DNA of 30,780 bases, from assembly GCA_965145485.1 (NCBI GenBank), contig CBCTCU010000034.1, positions 1 to 30,780 of the forward strand, written 5' to 3'. Below the pieces are notes generated by a model. That model searched no databases and was not told where the DNA came from. It saw nothing but the letters and a program-made list of their open reading frames with translations. This DNA comes from CABQCM01 sp965145485 (lineage in GTDB: Bacteria; Bacillota; Clostridia; Oscillospirales; Acutalibacteraceae). Within the stretch, counting starts at the first letter, position 1. Every line of letters starts with the position of its first letter. The position numbers and the translations under genes are program-made. Positions 6,919 through 15,217 of the stretch are shown piece after piece.

Positions 6919-7971
6919 TTAGAACCAGTACAAAAACAGCTTGGCCATGATAAAACCAATCAGCCCGCAGCCGGGGAAGGTGAGCACCCAGGTGAGCACC
7001 ATTTCCTTGACAACCCCCCAGTTGACGGCCGAAAGCCTGCGTGCCGCGCCCACCCCCATGATGGCGGTGGTCTTGGTGTGGGTGGTACTGACCGGTAGCC
7101 CCCAGCACGACGAGGCCAGCAGGCAGAGGGCGCCGGCCGTATCGGCGGCAAAGCCCTGGTATTTTTCCAGCTTGACCATGTCCATTCCCACGGCTTTGAT
7201 GATCCGGTATCCGCCGATGGAGGTACCCAGCGCCATGACCAGCGAGCAGAGGATCATCAGCCACATGGGGATGGTGAATACCTCCACATCCGCCTGCCCC
7301 TTGGACAAAAAGACACCCAGCAGGAAGACGCCCATGAATTTCTGGCCGTCCTGCGCGCCGTGCATAAAGGCCATTGCCGCGCCGCCAAAAATCTGGGCCC
7401 CCTGGAAGAATCGGGTGGTTTTGCGCCGGTCCATCCGGCCGCAGATCAGCCCGGTTACTTTGGAGGCCAGCCAACCCAAGCCAAAGCCAAGAAAGGTGGA
7501 GAGCACCAGGCCGTAGAGAACTTTAACCCATTCGCCCCCGTTGATTCCGCCCAGATTGCCGTGCAGCGCAATGGCCGCCCCCGAAATTCCCGCGATCAGA
7601 GCGTGGCTTTCGCTGGTGGGGATACCAAACTTCCAGGCCACCGTAGCCCATGTGACGATCGCCACCATGGCGGCGCACAATGCGATGAGAGCCTCGTGCG
7701 AGTCGCCCCCAAAGTCCACCATATTGTAGATGGTTTCAGCCACGCGGGGGGTAATGAGGGTCATGGCGACCATACCCAGAAAATTAAAGACCGCCGCGAG
7801 CATGATGGCCGGCCGCGGGCCGATCGAACGGGTCGCCACGCAAGTGGCGATGGCATTGGGCGCGTCGGTCCACCCGTTGACCAAAATAACGCCCAGCGTC
7901 AACAATACGGTGATCAAAAGAGGCGGGTTGGTCGTAACGTCGGATAGAAACTCCATTAAGCCTATCTGCAT
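6919..7971 (-). CDS. pit: Inorganic phosphate transporter, PiT family
   Basis: Polytopic inner-membrane carrier that moves phosphate (probably as a metal-phosphate complex) with cation symport. The 350-residue protein is mostly hydrophobic, with about ten predicted membrane helices. It carries the duplicated PiT signature: GWTDAPNAIATCVATR near the N-terminus (compare GANDVANA in other members) and GAQDGQKFMG in the second half. The start at 7971 is preferred because AAGGAAG lies 8 bases upstream; a longer in-frame start would add 13 charged residues with no ribosome binding site. It is cotranscribed with the DUF47 protein downstream. The gap to the upstream yhaM gene is 63 bases, so all three may form one transcript. 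No PHO-box-like site was recognised. Confidence 0.95.
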   Translation of the reverse strand: MQIGLMEFLSDVTTNPPLLITVLLTLGVILVNGWTDAPNAIATCVATRSIGPRPAIMLAAVFNFLGMVAMTLITPRVAETIYNMVDFGGDSHEALIALCAAMVAIVTWATVAWKFGIPTSESHALIAGISGAAIALHGNLGGINGGEWVKVLYGLVLSTFLGFGLGWLASKVTGLICGRMDRRKTTRFFQGAQIFGGAAMAFMHGAQDGQKFMGVFLLGVFLSKGQADVEVFTIPMWLMILCSLVMALGTSIGGYRIIKAVGMDMVKLEKYQGFAADTAGALCLLASSCWGLPVSTTHTKTTAIMGVGAARRLSAVNWGVVKEMVLTWVLTFPGCGLIGFIMAKLFLYWF

Positions 7972-8034
7972 TCCAATATCTTCCTTTCCCTGGCATGGCC
8001 GGCCGGACAAGCCGGTCTGACATGGTTGATCGAC

Positions 8035-9009
8035 TCAGTCCAGATCCAGCTTGGCGCCCGGTTCTGCGCTGGCCATACCGTGTTGGTACAGCTTGCGGTC
8101 GAGCCCCCATACCTTGCCGGTAAACTGCCCGGCGGCCACATTCTCCAGCGCGGCGTTCATCTCATACAGCGTGGCGTCCAGGGTATCGAGCGCCGAGACC
8201 ACCTCTGCCTCCGGGAACATGGGAGGAATCGGGCTTCCAAATTCCGGGATGGCGTGGTGGGAGAGCACCATGTGTTGCAAAAGCTCGAGAATTTCACGCG
8301 GCGTACCCAGCTGCTCGCCCATGCGCTCCAGGCCGACGACACCGCCCACCAGGTGACCGAGGAGCTGCCCATGCACGGTATAACCGCTGGCGGTGCCGGT
8401 CTGTGACACTTCCAGCTCGTGAATCTTGTCGAGATCGTGCAGGATCACCCCGGCCAGCACAAGATCGCGGTTTAAAAAAGGATAAACGGCGCAAAGCGCC
8501 TGCGCCGCGCGCGCAATCGACAGGGTGTGATACAGCAGGCCGCTGCGTACGGCGTGATGCATTTTTACCGCCGCCGGGCAGATGAGAATGCGCTCCCGAT
8601 CACGCTCCAGCAGGCCGCGCACGACGGCGGCAATATCGGCGTTTTGCATCGCATCGACCATAGCGGTCAGCTGGTCGAACATCCACTCGCTGGTATAAGG
8701 GGCGCAGGGGACCAGGGAAGCCATATCCACCGGATCCTTATCGTCGGCGTGCCGGATGCGCTCGATTCGCAGCTGGGGTGCGTTGTTCCACGTGTCGACG
8801 CTGCCCCGCACCTTGATGACCATGCCCGCTTCATAACGGCCGTGACGCTCGGGAGAATAGTCCCACAGCTTGGCCGATACCTCGCCCTGTGCGTCGGTGA
8901 GCACCATATCCAGATAGGCTTGCTTTTTTGCTGTCGTTTTCTGCTCAACCGATTTGATCAGGCAAAACCCTTCTCCCACACCGTGCTGTGCTTCGCGGAT
9001 TAGCTTCAT
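8035..9009 (-). CDS. yhaM: 3'-5' exoribonuclease YhaM family
   Basis: Cytoplasmic RNase that trims RNA, and sometimes single-stranded DNA, from the 3' end. The 324-residue protein has an N-terminal OB-fold nucleic-acid-binding domain (about 12-95) and a C-terminal HD domain. Candidate metal-binding residues are H161 (YHTLSIAR), H191-D192 (ILHDLDK), the H250-H251 pair and D275. Length and order match Bacillus YhaM (about 314 residues). The start at 9009 (MKLIREA) is chosen because AGGAG lies just upstream and matches the family start; the open frame extends 31 codons further but would overlap the promoter at 9074-9102. Confidence 0.93.
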   Translation of the reverse strand: MKLIREAQHGVGEGFCLIKSVEQKTTAKKQAYLDMVLTDAQGEVSAKLWDYSPERHGRYEAGMVIKVRGSVDTWNNAPQLRIERIRHADDKDPVDMASLVPCAPYTSEWMFDQLTAMVDAMQNADIAAVVRGLLERDRERILICPAAVKMHHAVRSGLLYHTLSIARAAQALCAVYPFLNRDLVLAGVILHDLDKIHELEVSQTGTASGYTVHGQLLGHLVGGVVGLERMGEQLGTPREILELLQHMVLSHHAIPEFGSPIPPMFPEAEVVSALDTLDATLYEMNAALENVAAGQFTGKVWGLDRKLYQHGMASAEPGAKLDLD

Positions 9010-9073
9010 ATCTCCTGCGCATCCTCTCACCTGTTTTCGGCCGGATTCGACCGGTAGCGACCACAACGTTGTT

Positions 9074-9102
9074 ATTATAACGGATGGAGAGAGAAAAAAC
9101 AA
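9074..9102 (-). promoter_or_regulatory. Sigma-A-type promoter for yhaM
   Basis: On the minus strand TTGTTT (9097-9102), a 17-base spacer and a perfect TATAAT (9074-9079) lie about 65 bases ahead of the yhaM start. A small CAACGTTG palindrome lies just downstream at 9063-9070. Confidence 0.7.
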
Positions 9103-9498
9103 CCATTTCCTTGTTTTCCGGTGGAATCTGTGGCGAAAATAGGGCGGCAGGCGAAATAAATGGCAGCGATTTTGCCGGCGTTAAGGAGCAAAACGCGATT
9201 CACCGCCCGATGGCCCGGCAAGTTTCGCATCGTGGCGTCGTTGTGTTTCGCCGCTGTGCTTTTTCTGTTTTAGCCGATGGATGGTCGCACGTAAAGCCCG
9301 TGCGAAATACGCGGCGGAAAATTGGTTGGTGATGGGGAGCACGGTGGGGAAAAGGGCCTTACGATCCGGCATATCGGCGCAACGATGGCAAGCCGCCGCG
9401 ACCCTGCCCGCGGCAAAGTCGGACCGGCGCGGCCGCCCGAGCGGGTGATTTGCCAGCCTGGGCGCGATAGGAAATATCCCATGCCCAGCAGAGCCGGC
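9103..9498. other. Intergenic region, no gene
   Basis: About 395 bases between the yhaM promoter and the TIGR04076 gene. Open frames here lack ribosome binding sites and known motifs. One 7-base hairpin (TCGCACG at 9285-9291 with CGTGCGA at 9299-9305) is visible without a T-run. Confidence 0.5.
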
Positions 9499-9843
9499 CT
9501 ACCGAACCGGTTCGTAATCGATGACCGACTCCTCCTCGGTGGCTTCCAGCTTGAAAATGACCGGCCGAAGCCCGTCGTTGCAGCTGCAAATCGCCACGCC
9601 CGGCTTACGAATCCAATCGCCGTAATAAAACAGACCCTGTCCACCGCCGTGAGACAGAGCGAAAGCATACTGATAAACTGCCTTCCACGCCTCGTCGCAA
9701 AAACCGTCCGGCTTGGCGTAATCGGCATAGAACACCTGCCCCTCCTTCATCATCGGGCAGGCGGTGAGACCTTCGACGCCGTATTCCTCGGCCAGCTGCC
9801 GGTCCAATGTGGTTTTGAGCACGGTGATTTTGACTTTTTTCAT
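9499..9843 (-). CDS. TIGR04076 family small protein
   Basis: 114 residues. The sequence matches the TIGR04076 pattern known from anaerobes: the start MKKVKITVLK, a CP motif at C29, AKPDGFCDEAWKA, YYGDWIRKPGVAICSCNDGLRP and a short acidic tail. Four cysteines (C29, C49, C86, C88) are candidates for metal or cofactor binding. The biochemical function is unknown to me. The start at 9843 is fixed by GGAGG 8 bases upstream rather than by the ATG five codons earlier. It is monocistronic, with its own consensus promoter at 9879-9907. The sequence between promoter and start shares 13 bases with the palindrome near the superoxide reductase genes, hinting at co-regulation. Confidence 0.85.
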   Translation of the reverse strand: MKKVKITVLKTTLDRQLAEEYGVEGLTACPMMKEGQVFYADYAKPDGFCDEAWKAVYQYAFALSHGGGQGLFYYGDWIRKPGVAICSCNDGLRPVIFKLEATEEESVIDYEPVR

Positions 9844-9878
9844 CGCAAAAACCTCCATATCATAGAATCCTCGCCAAT

Positions 9879-9907
9879 AGTGTACAGCCGCACGGCGTGA
9901 ATGTCAA
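9879..9907 (-). promoter_or_regulatory. Sigma-A promoter for the TIGR04076 gene
   Basis: On the minus strand TTGACA (9902-9907), a 17-base spacer and TACACT (9879-9884) lie about 35 bases before the start. The predicted transcription start falls close to the ATTCTATGATAT element, where a bound repressor would block initiation. Confidence 0.75.
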
Positions 9908-10030
9908 ATAAAGCCGCCTTTGCCGGCCCATCTGGAGGCGGTTGCCTCGCCTGCGCCTTTTTTCCTGTTTTTTTGGAATTTATAATCGTTTTTGTGGTCC
10001 CATTTGACAATATTTCATGTTTTTTTGCCG

Positions 10031-10059
10031 TTGCGTGTCGATGCGTATGGTGCTATAAT
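10031..10059 (+). promoter_or_regulatory. Sigma-A promoter for the ATPase-2-oxoacid oxidoreductase operon
   Basis: TTGCGT (10031-10036), a 17-base spacer and a perfect TATAAT (10054-10059). The leader to the GTG start is about 125 bases and contains two GGCGCC blocks (10129-10134, 10149-10154) that can pair across 14 bases. Confidence 0.7.
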
Positions 10060-10189
10060 AAATAACAATCCTATACCCTCGGCCCGTGCCCGGCATGGGG
10101 AGGCGGACGGGGGCATAACTTAGTACGCGGCGCCATAGGCATACCAAAGGCGCCCGGCTAAGCCCAAATTCATTCAAGGAGGGGACCCG

Positions 10190-10864
10190 GTGAAGATCGT
10201 ATTGATATGCGGTCACTATGGCTGCGGCAAGACCAATCTGGCTTTGAATCTCGCCGCGCAGTACGCCAAAGAGGGGCGCACCGCCCTTGTTGATATGGAT
10301 GTCGTCAATCCCTATTTCCGTTCGAGCGATTACAAGGGGCTTCCGGCTCTGGAGGGGGTGCGGGTCATCTCGCCCGCCTCGGCCGGTACCACCATCGACG
10401 CGCCCTGTTTATCCCCCGAGATTTTCGCCGCTTTCGACGGCGGATATGACACGGCGGTTTTCGACGTCGGGGGGGACGACGCGGGAGCGACCAGCGTTGG
10501 GCAGTTTGCCGCCCGCATTCGGCAGGCCGATCCCAACTATGAGATGCTCTACGTCATCAACCGTTACCGCGCCGGTGTGGCGGCGCCCGACGATGCCGAG
10601 AGAATCCTGCGGGAGATTGAGGCGGCCAGCCGCCTGAAAGCGACCGGCATCATCAACAATTCCCATCTTTGCGCGTCGACCACGGCGGAGGATGTTCTAT
10701 CGACGTCCGGCTATGCGCGTAGCGTCGCCGCCCGCTGCGGCCTGCCGTTGGTGGGCACGGCGGTGGAGCGCCGCCTGCTGAGCGGGCAGGATTGGGAAAA
10801 GCCGATTGCCATCGATGTGATCGTTTCCACGCCCTGGGCGGAGGGGACGGCAAAGGATGCTTAG
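10190..10864 (+). CDS. MinD/ParA-like P-loop ATPase next to ferredoxin oxidoreductase
   Basis: 224 residues. The N-terminal Walker A motif GHYGCGKT (8-15) and the following VDMDVVNPYFRSSD belong to the SIMIBI/MinD-like nucleotide-binding class. The lysine typical of the deviant Walker motif (KGGxxK) is absent, so it is closer to generic cobyrinic-acid/MinD-like NTPases than to partition ParA. It starts with GTG at 10190 behind AAGGAGGGGA. Nineteen bases separate it from the ferredoxin subunit gene, so it is first in the oxidoreductase operon. Such ATPases are common beside ferredoxin oxidoreductase genes in Clostridia and might help in Fe-S assembly or maturation, but the role is not established. 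Confidence 0.85.
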   Translation: MKIVLICGHYGCGKTNLALNLAAQYAKEGRTALVDMDVVNPYFRSSDYKGLPALEGVRVISPASAGTTIDAPCLSPEIFAAFDGGYDTAVFDVGGDDAGATSVGQFAARIRQADPNYEMLYVINRYRAGVAAPDDAERILREIEAASRLKATGIINNSHLCASTTAEDVLSTSGYARSVAARCGLPLVGTAVERRLLSGQDWEKPIAIDVIVSTPWAEGTAKDA

Positions 10865-10882
10865 TATGTGGAGGTGGAGAAG

Positions 10883-11092
10883 ATGAACAAGGTGACCATT
10901 CGCGAGGACGTCTGCAAGGGCTGCGGCCTTTGCGTCAGCGTATGTCCCAAAAAAATACTGCAGCTGCAAAAAGAGGTGCTCAACGCAAAGGGGTACCATC
11001 CGGCCGGCGTGACCGAACCGGAGAAATGCATTGCTTGCGCCATGTGCGCGACCATGTGCCCGGATGTGGCGATTAAGGTGGAAAAGGAGTAG
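10883..11092 (+). CDS. vorD: 2-oxoacid:ferredoxin oxidoreductase, ferredoxin-like delta subunit
   Basis: 69 residues carrying two complete CxxCxxCxxxCP motifs (CKGCGLCVSVCP and CIACAMCATMCP), hence two [4Fe-4S] clusters that pass electrons from the catalytic subunits to external ferredoxin. The start is ATG at 10883 with GGAGG 8 bases upstream; a GTG at 10868 overlaps that site. It lies 5 bases before the alpha subunit gene. Gene order delta-alpha-beta-gamma matches vorDBAC/korDABC clusters. The symbol follows common usage; substrate specificity is not certain. Confidence 0.92.
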   Translation: MNKVTIREDVCKGCGLCVSVCPKKILQLQKEVLNAKGYHPAGVTEPEKCIACAMCATMCPDVAIKVEKE

Positions 11093-11097
11093 TAGCT

Positions 11098-12162
11098 ATG
11101 GGAGAAAGAGTGTTAATGAAAGGAAATGAGGCGCTCGCCCAGGCTGCCATCCAGGCGGGCTGTCGTCATTTCTTCGGTTACCCCATCACGCCGCAGACCG
11201 AGGTCGCGGCCTTTATGTCCAAAACCATGCCCAAGATCGGCGGGGTTTACCTTCAGGCCGAGTCGGAGATTGCGGCCATTAATATGGTCCTCGGCGCGGC
11301 TTCGGCCGGCGTTCGTGCCATGACGTCCTCTTCCTCGCCCGGCATCAGCCTCAAAAGCGAGGGCGTGTCTTACATTGCCGGCTCCGACCTGCCCTGCGTG
11401 ATCATCAACGTGCAGCGGGGCGGCCCTGGCCTCGGCGGCATCCAGCCGTCCCAATCGGACTACTGGCAGGCCACCAAGGCGCTCGGCCACGGCGACTACC
11501 AGCTTCTGGTTTTCGCCCCCTCGACCGTGCAGGAGATGGTCAACCTGGTTATGGACGCTTTCGATAAGGCGGACGAGTACCGCATGCCGGCCATGATCCT
11601 TGCCGACGGCATGCTTGGCCAGATGATGGAGCCGGTCGAGCTGCCCGAGCGCAGCGAGAAGGCCCTGCCCGACAAGCCTTGGGCGGCCAACGGCCATCAA
11701 AACAAGCGCCCTCACAATGTTATCAATTCTCTTTATTTGCAGGCCTCCGAGCTCGAGCGGCTGGTCGACGAGCGGTTTGAGCGGTATGACCGGATCAAGG
11801 CCACCGAGCAGCGCAGCGAGAGCACGTATATCGAGGACGCCGATATCGTGGTTGTCGCTTACGGCGCCGCCGCGCGCGTCTGCATGTCGGCTATCAAGGA
11901 CGCCCGCGCCAAGGGGATCAAGGTTGGAATCGTGCGTCCCATCACCCTGTGGCCTTTCCCGGTCGACGCGCTGAAAGCCGCCGCGAAAAACGCCAAGGCT
12001 TTCCTGACGGTCGAAATGAGCAAGGGGCAGATGGTCGACGACGTCAAGCTGGCCATCGACTGCTGCCTTCCGGTGCACTTCTTTGGCCGCACTGGCGGTA
12101 TTATTCCGCAGCCGGCCGAGGTGCTGCGTGAGATTGAAAAAATCGCAGGAGGGATACGGTAA
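11098..12162 (+). CDS. vorB: 2-oxoacid:ferredoxin oxidoreductase, alpha subunit (VorB/KorA type)
   Basis: 354 residues, the usual length for the alpha subunit of four-subunit enzymes. Together with the beta subunit it forms the thiamine-diphosphate active site that oxidatively decarboxylates a 2-oxoacid to acyl-CoA with reduction of ferredoxin. Visible family motifs are GNEALAQAAIQAGCRHFFGYPITPQTE near the start (shown here only in part: GYPITPQTE), SSSSPGISLKSEG for the pyrophosphate domain, and a C-terminal transketolase-like domain with KVGIVRPITLWPFP. Branched-chain oxoacid (VorB) is the usual annotation of this form, but 2-oxoglutarate cannot be excluded. The stop codon overlaps the next start by one base. 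Confidence 0.92.
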   Translation: MGERVLMKGNEALAQAAIQAGCRHFFGYPITPQTEVAAFMSKTMPKIGGVYLQAESEIAAINMVLGAASAGVRAMTSSSSPGISLKSEGVSYIAGSDLPCVIINVQRGGPGLGGIQPSQSDYWQATKALGHGDYQLLVFAPSTVQEMVNLVMDAFDKADEYRMPAMILADGMLGQMMEPVELPERSEKALPDKPWAANGHQNKRPHNVINSLYLQASELERLVDERFERYDRIKATEQRSESTYIEDADIVVVAYGAAARVCMSAIKDARAKGIKVGIVRPITLWPFPVDALKAAAKNAKAFLTVEMSKGQMVDDVKLAIDCCLPVHFFGRTGGIIPQPAEVLREIEKIAGGIR

Positions 12163-12917
12163 TGGCAATTGTTTTTGACAGGCCCAAGGCTTTGGCCGAT
12201 GTGAAGACCCACTATTGCCCGGGCTGCACCCACGGGATCATCCACCGTCTGGTGGCCGAGGCCATCGACGCGCTGGGGATCGAGGGGACGACAGTGGGCA
12301 TCGCTCCGGTGGGCTGCTCGGTCATGGCGTACGATTATTTTAACTGCGATATGATTGAGGCGCCGCATGGCCGCGCTCCGGCAGTGGCAACCGGCGTCAA
12401 ACGCGCCCGCCCCGACTGCACGGTCTTTACTTATCAGGGAGACGGCGACCTCGCCGCCATCGGCACGGCCGAGACGGTTCACGCCGCTACCCGTGGGGAG
12501 AATATCACCATTATTTTCGTCAACAACGCCATCTATGGCATGACCGGCGGCCAGATGGCCCCGACCACGCTGCCCGGCCAGATCACCCAGACCACACCCT
12601 ATGGGCGTGACGTCAAGATCGCCGGTAATCCCATCCGGGTGTGCGAGATGCTCGCCACGCTCGACGGGGTCGCTTTGGCCCAGCGCGTCGCGGTCGATTC
12701 GGTTCCCCATGTGAGAGAGGCCAAAAAGGCCATTCAAAAGGCTTTTGAGAACCAGCAGAAGGGCCTTGGATTTTCCATCGTTGAGGTCATCTCCTCCTGC
12801 CCGACCAACTGGGGGCTGACCCCGGTTGAGGCGCTCGACTGGCTGCGGGAGAATATGATTCCCTATTATCCGCTGGGCGTGTATAAGGATATCACCGCAA
12901 AGGGGGAGCAGGCATGA
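12162..12917 (+). CDS. vorA: 2-oxoacid:ferredoxin oxidoreductase, beta subunit (thiamine diphosphate binding)
   Basis: 251 residues. The TPP motif begins at GDGD (93-96) and ends with the NN pair at 121-122 (IIFVNNAIYGMTGGQ). CPGC (19-22) is the conserved N-terminal cysteine pair seen in KorB/VorA subunits. It forms the catalytic heterodimer with the alpha subunit. The start overlaps the alpha stop by one base, and its own stop overlaps the gamma start (ATGA), so translation is probably coupled. Confidence 0.92.
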   Translation: MAIVFDRPKALADVKTHYCPGCTHGIIHRLVAEAIDALGIEGTTVGIAPVGCSVMAYDYFNCDMIEAPHGRAPAVATGVKRARPDCTVFTYQGDGDLAAIGTAETVHAATRGENITIIFVNNAIYGMTGGQMAPTTLPGQITQTTPYGRDVKIAGNPIRVCEMLATLDGVALAQRVAVDSVPHVREAKKAIQKAFENQQKGLGFSIVEVISSCPTNWGLTPVEALDWLRENMIPYYPLGVYKDITAKGEQA

Positions 12918-13447
12918 CCGAATATAAAATTGTGTGCGCCGGCTTTGGCGGACAGGGTATTCTTTTCCTGGGCAAGGTAGTTGCCTATGCCGGGCTCATG
13001 GAGGGCAAGGAGGTTTCCTGGCTGCCGTCCTACGGCCCCGAAATGCGCGGCGGTACCGCCAATTGCAGCGTCTGCCTGTCGGATGAGCCGATCGCGTCGC
13101 CTCTGGTAGTCACGCCGAATGTGCTCATTGCCATGAACCAGCCTTCGTTGGAGAAGTTTATCGATGCGGTCGAGCCGGGCGGCATTGTCATCATCGACAG
13201 CACCCTGGTGCATTACGACCATCCGCGCGAGGATGTGAAGTTTTTTGCGGTGCCGGCTACCGAGCTGGCCGAGCAAAACGGCCTCAAGGGGCTGGCCAAC
13301 ATCGTTCTGCTTGGCAAGCTGTTCCACGAGACCGGTCTGGTCTCGATGGAGGGGCTGGAAAAGGGAATCCGCAAATCGGTGCCCGCCCGCAAGCAGGAGC
13401 TGATCCCCCGCAACCTCGAGGCCATCGAGCTGGGTGGAAAGCAGTAA
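12914..13447 (+). CDS. vorC: 2-oxoacid:ferredoxin oxidoreductase, gamma subunit
   Basis: 177 residues, a typical length. The signature GFGGQGILFLGKVVAYAG at residues 9-26 and the segment YGPEMRGGTANCSVCLSD are diagnostic of the gamma domain that binds coenzyme A in this enzyme family. It overlaps the beta gene by 4 bases and is the last gene before a very strong hairpin terminator, so it ends the operon. Confidence 0.93.
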   Translation: MTEYKIVCAGFGGQGILFLGKVVAYAGLMEGKEVSWLPSYGPEMRGGTANCSVCLSDEPIASPLVVTPNVLIAMNQPSLEKFIDAVEPGGIVIIDSTLVHYDHPREDVKFFAVPATELAEQNGLKGLANIVLLGKLFHETGLVSMEGLEKGIRKSVPARKQELIPRNLEAIELGGKQ

Positions 13448-13495
13448 ATCTGCATCGTCGAATATTTTAGTGCCGCTCATAATCAGCGGTGAAAA

Positions 13496-13529
13496 CCCCG
13501 CGAGACGAAAAGTCGTCTCGCGGGGTTTT
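13496..13529 (+). terminator. Bidirectional terminator after the oxidoreductase operon
   Basis: A perfect 13-base stem (CCCCGCGAGACGA, 13496-13508, with 13513-13525), a 4-base loop and TTTT. AAAA precedes the stem, so it can also stop transcripts arriving from the convergent lipoprotein genes. Nothing coding is supported between 13530 and 13752. Confidence 0.92.
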
Positions 13530-13752
13530 GTGTATTGGCGCAAGGAAATGGCCTTTGACTTTTCCATGATTCTCGGATGGGATGGCACGCAGTGATAACC
13601 TTCTTCATCACCTGCTACGACGCGAATTGCCCGGGTTTTGGAAAGACCGTGGCGTTTCCCGAGCGCTACGGCAATTTGAGGTTGTGGAAGAGGGGGATCG
13701 GGCGTTTGTTAAGCTGCTTTCAGACAGGGCTGCAAATGCAACCTTGCTTTTT

Positions 13753-15090
13753 TTATTTCACAGTCATACGATTATATGAACATTCACAGACGGCTTCAAT
13801 CGTTTCCACACCCTGCAATAATTGGGCGTCCAGTTCCATAAGGTAAATGGTAGCGGTGTTATACGGCGCAATACATCCATAGCTTTCGCTTCCATACAAT
13901 ACGTAATACACAGTTAGACGGTTGCCCTGTCGCTCGATGCGGGTGACAATCTCATTGTTCATCGGCAGCGAATGCTGAAACCGCAGGGCCAACACGCCCT
14001 TCCCCTGGCCGAAGGCAGAGGTAAATAGGCCTGCAATATCCTCACTGGTAGTGACAGCGTCCGGATTCGGGTGTTGACGATCGCGTTCATCATATAGCGG
14101 AGGGTGGTCGCGGTCGCTAAATGGATAGGTATCCATATCGCTGCCGTCGGAGGCTGGGGCTACCGAATTGCGTTGCAGCCAGTCGAGCAGCGCCTCCTCT
14201 GATAAAATGGCGGTATAGTCGTTGTCCCCATACAAGTGGTTTAACCAACGCCGGGTGGGGTAGGGGGACTTGGTGTCATACCAATCGGCCAGATAGTTTG
14301 GCTGTTCGATGGTCACTCGGTCGACGCCCTCGACACAGCCGGCCGGCAGGACAGCCAGCGTTACCAAATAGGTAAAGCGATCTTTGTCAGGATCCTGATT
14401 AGTGTTCATGCTAACTGTCAAGCTGCTGCCGTCGACGGTCAGCTCGGTAATTTCCGCGTGACAGGATAAGCTTGGGTAGTAAGTGTAAATGCCTAGCACG
14501 ATATTTCCAGACTCAAAATGGCTGCGGTAGCTTTCTACCACGTCGCTGAGTAAGAATCCGTCGACCTCGTTTTTGGTCGGGTACATCAGGATATCCTTGT
14601 CGGGTACGCCGTTTCGATGATATCGTTCCACCAGCCAGGAAGTAAGCTCTTCGGTCGAACGCAGCAGCTTCCCGTGCTGGCTTTGTTGTGTCCATTTGCC
14701 TGACCATAGCGCAATGTCATCGGGCAAAGACAGTGAGATCGGTTGGGCGGATTGAGCGGATTGAGATGACGATTCGGGCGGATTCTCCTCGTCGCTGGCA
14801 ACCACGCTGGCGACAGAGGCTACCGTATCGGGCGTTTGCGATACGGTATGCTCGGGGATGGATGTGACGGTGGATTCCATCACGTCCGGCTCTGGGAGGG
14901 ACAGCTCCTCGGAATATACCGGCTGCGAAGATAGCGTTTCCTCCTCTACCGACTCTGCTGTTGATACCAAACCGGCCTCAGCGTCCGGTTCTGCCGGTTG
15001 GTTTGATTCGCAGCCCCCGGTCAGGAACAGGATGGAAAGACATAATACCATGGATAGGGCAGGGAAAGGGTTGCGTTGTCTTTGTTTCAT
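13753..15090 (-). CDS. Lipoprotein of unrecognised family with duplicated domain (copy 1)
   Basis: 445 residues. The N-terminus is a lipoprotein signal (hydrophobic stretch 10-24, LTGGC with C27 as lipid-modified cysteine; the residue at -3 is not the usual Leu). Residues 28-115 are a low-complexity Ser/Glu/Pro-rich linker. Two similar domains follow: about 143-262 (W-L start, GNIVLGIYTYYP, EITELTVDGSSLTVSM, LAVLPAGCVEGVD) and about 295-434 (LLDWL, GKGVLALRF, EIVTRIERQGNRLTVYY, ELDAQLLQGVETIE). It is exported and membrane-anchored. It is a clear paralog of the adjacent gene, sharing SLPDDIA, SPYPTRRW, PNPDA and QGKGVLALRF-type segments. The start has GAGGGG 8 bases upstream. No enzyme or known binding motif was recognised, so the function is unknown. 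Confidence 0.85.
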   Translation of the reverse strand: MKQRQRNPFPALSMVLCLSILFLTGGCESNQPAEPDAEAGLVSTAESVEEETLSSQPVYSEELSLPEPDVMESTVTSIPEHTVSQTPDTVASVASVVASDEENPPESSSQSAQSAQPISLSLPDDIALWSGKWTQQSQHGKLLRSTEELTSWLVERYHRNGVPDKDILMYPTKNEVDGFLLSDVVESYRSHFESGNIVLGIYTYYPSLSCHAEITELTVDGSSLTVSMNTNQDPDKDRFTYLVTLAVLPAGCVEGVDRVTIEQPNYLADWYDTKSPYPTRRWLNHLYGDNDYTAILSEEALLDWLQRNSVAPASDGSDMDTYPFSDRDHPPLYDERDRQHPNPDAVTTSEDIAGLFTSAFGQGKGVLALRFQHSLPMNNEIVTRIERQGNRLTVYYVLYGSESYGCIAPYNTATIYLMELDAQLLQGVETIEAVCECSYNRMTVK

Positions 15091-15217
15091 ATAGCATCCC
15101 CTCTATGATGATAGCATGAGTTCCATGAAGATACGAGCGGTCTTGTATCCGATCCCATTGGCGGTGGTATTGCCCCAACGTAGCGATAACGGCGCAGGAA
15201 GCCCGGAGGATAATTGC

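Noticed and set aside
11113..12168. Long antisense open frame (351 codons) opposite vorB, and similar ones opposite dxs, xseA, spoIIIAE and the Crp/Fnr gene
   Set aside because: High GC content opens antisense frames opposite real genes. The plus-strand products have clear family motifs, and the antisense frames lack ribosome binding sites and recognisable domains.
13577..13846. Short open frames between the oxidoreductase terminator and the lipoprotein gene
   Set aside because: They lack ribosome binding sites and run into the 3' end of the opposite-strand lipoprotein gene.
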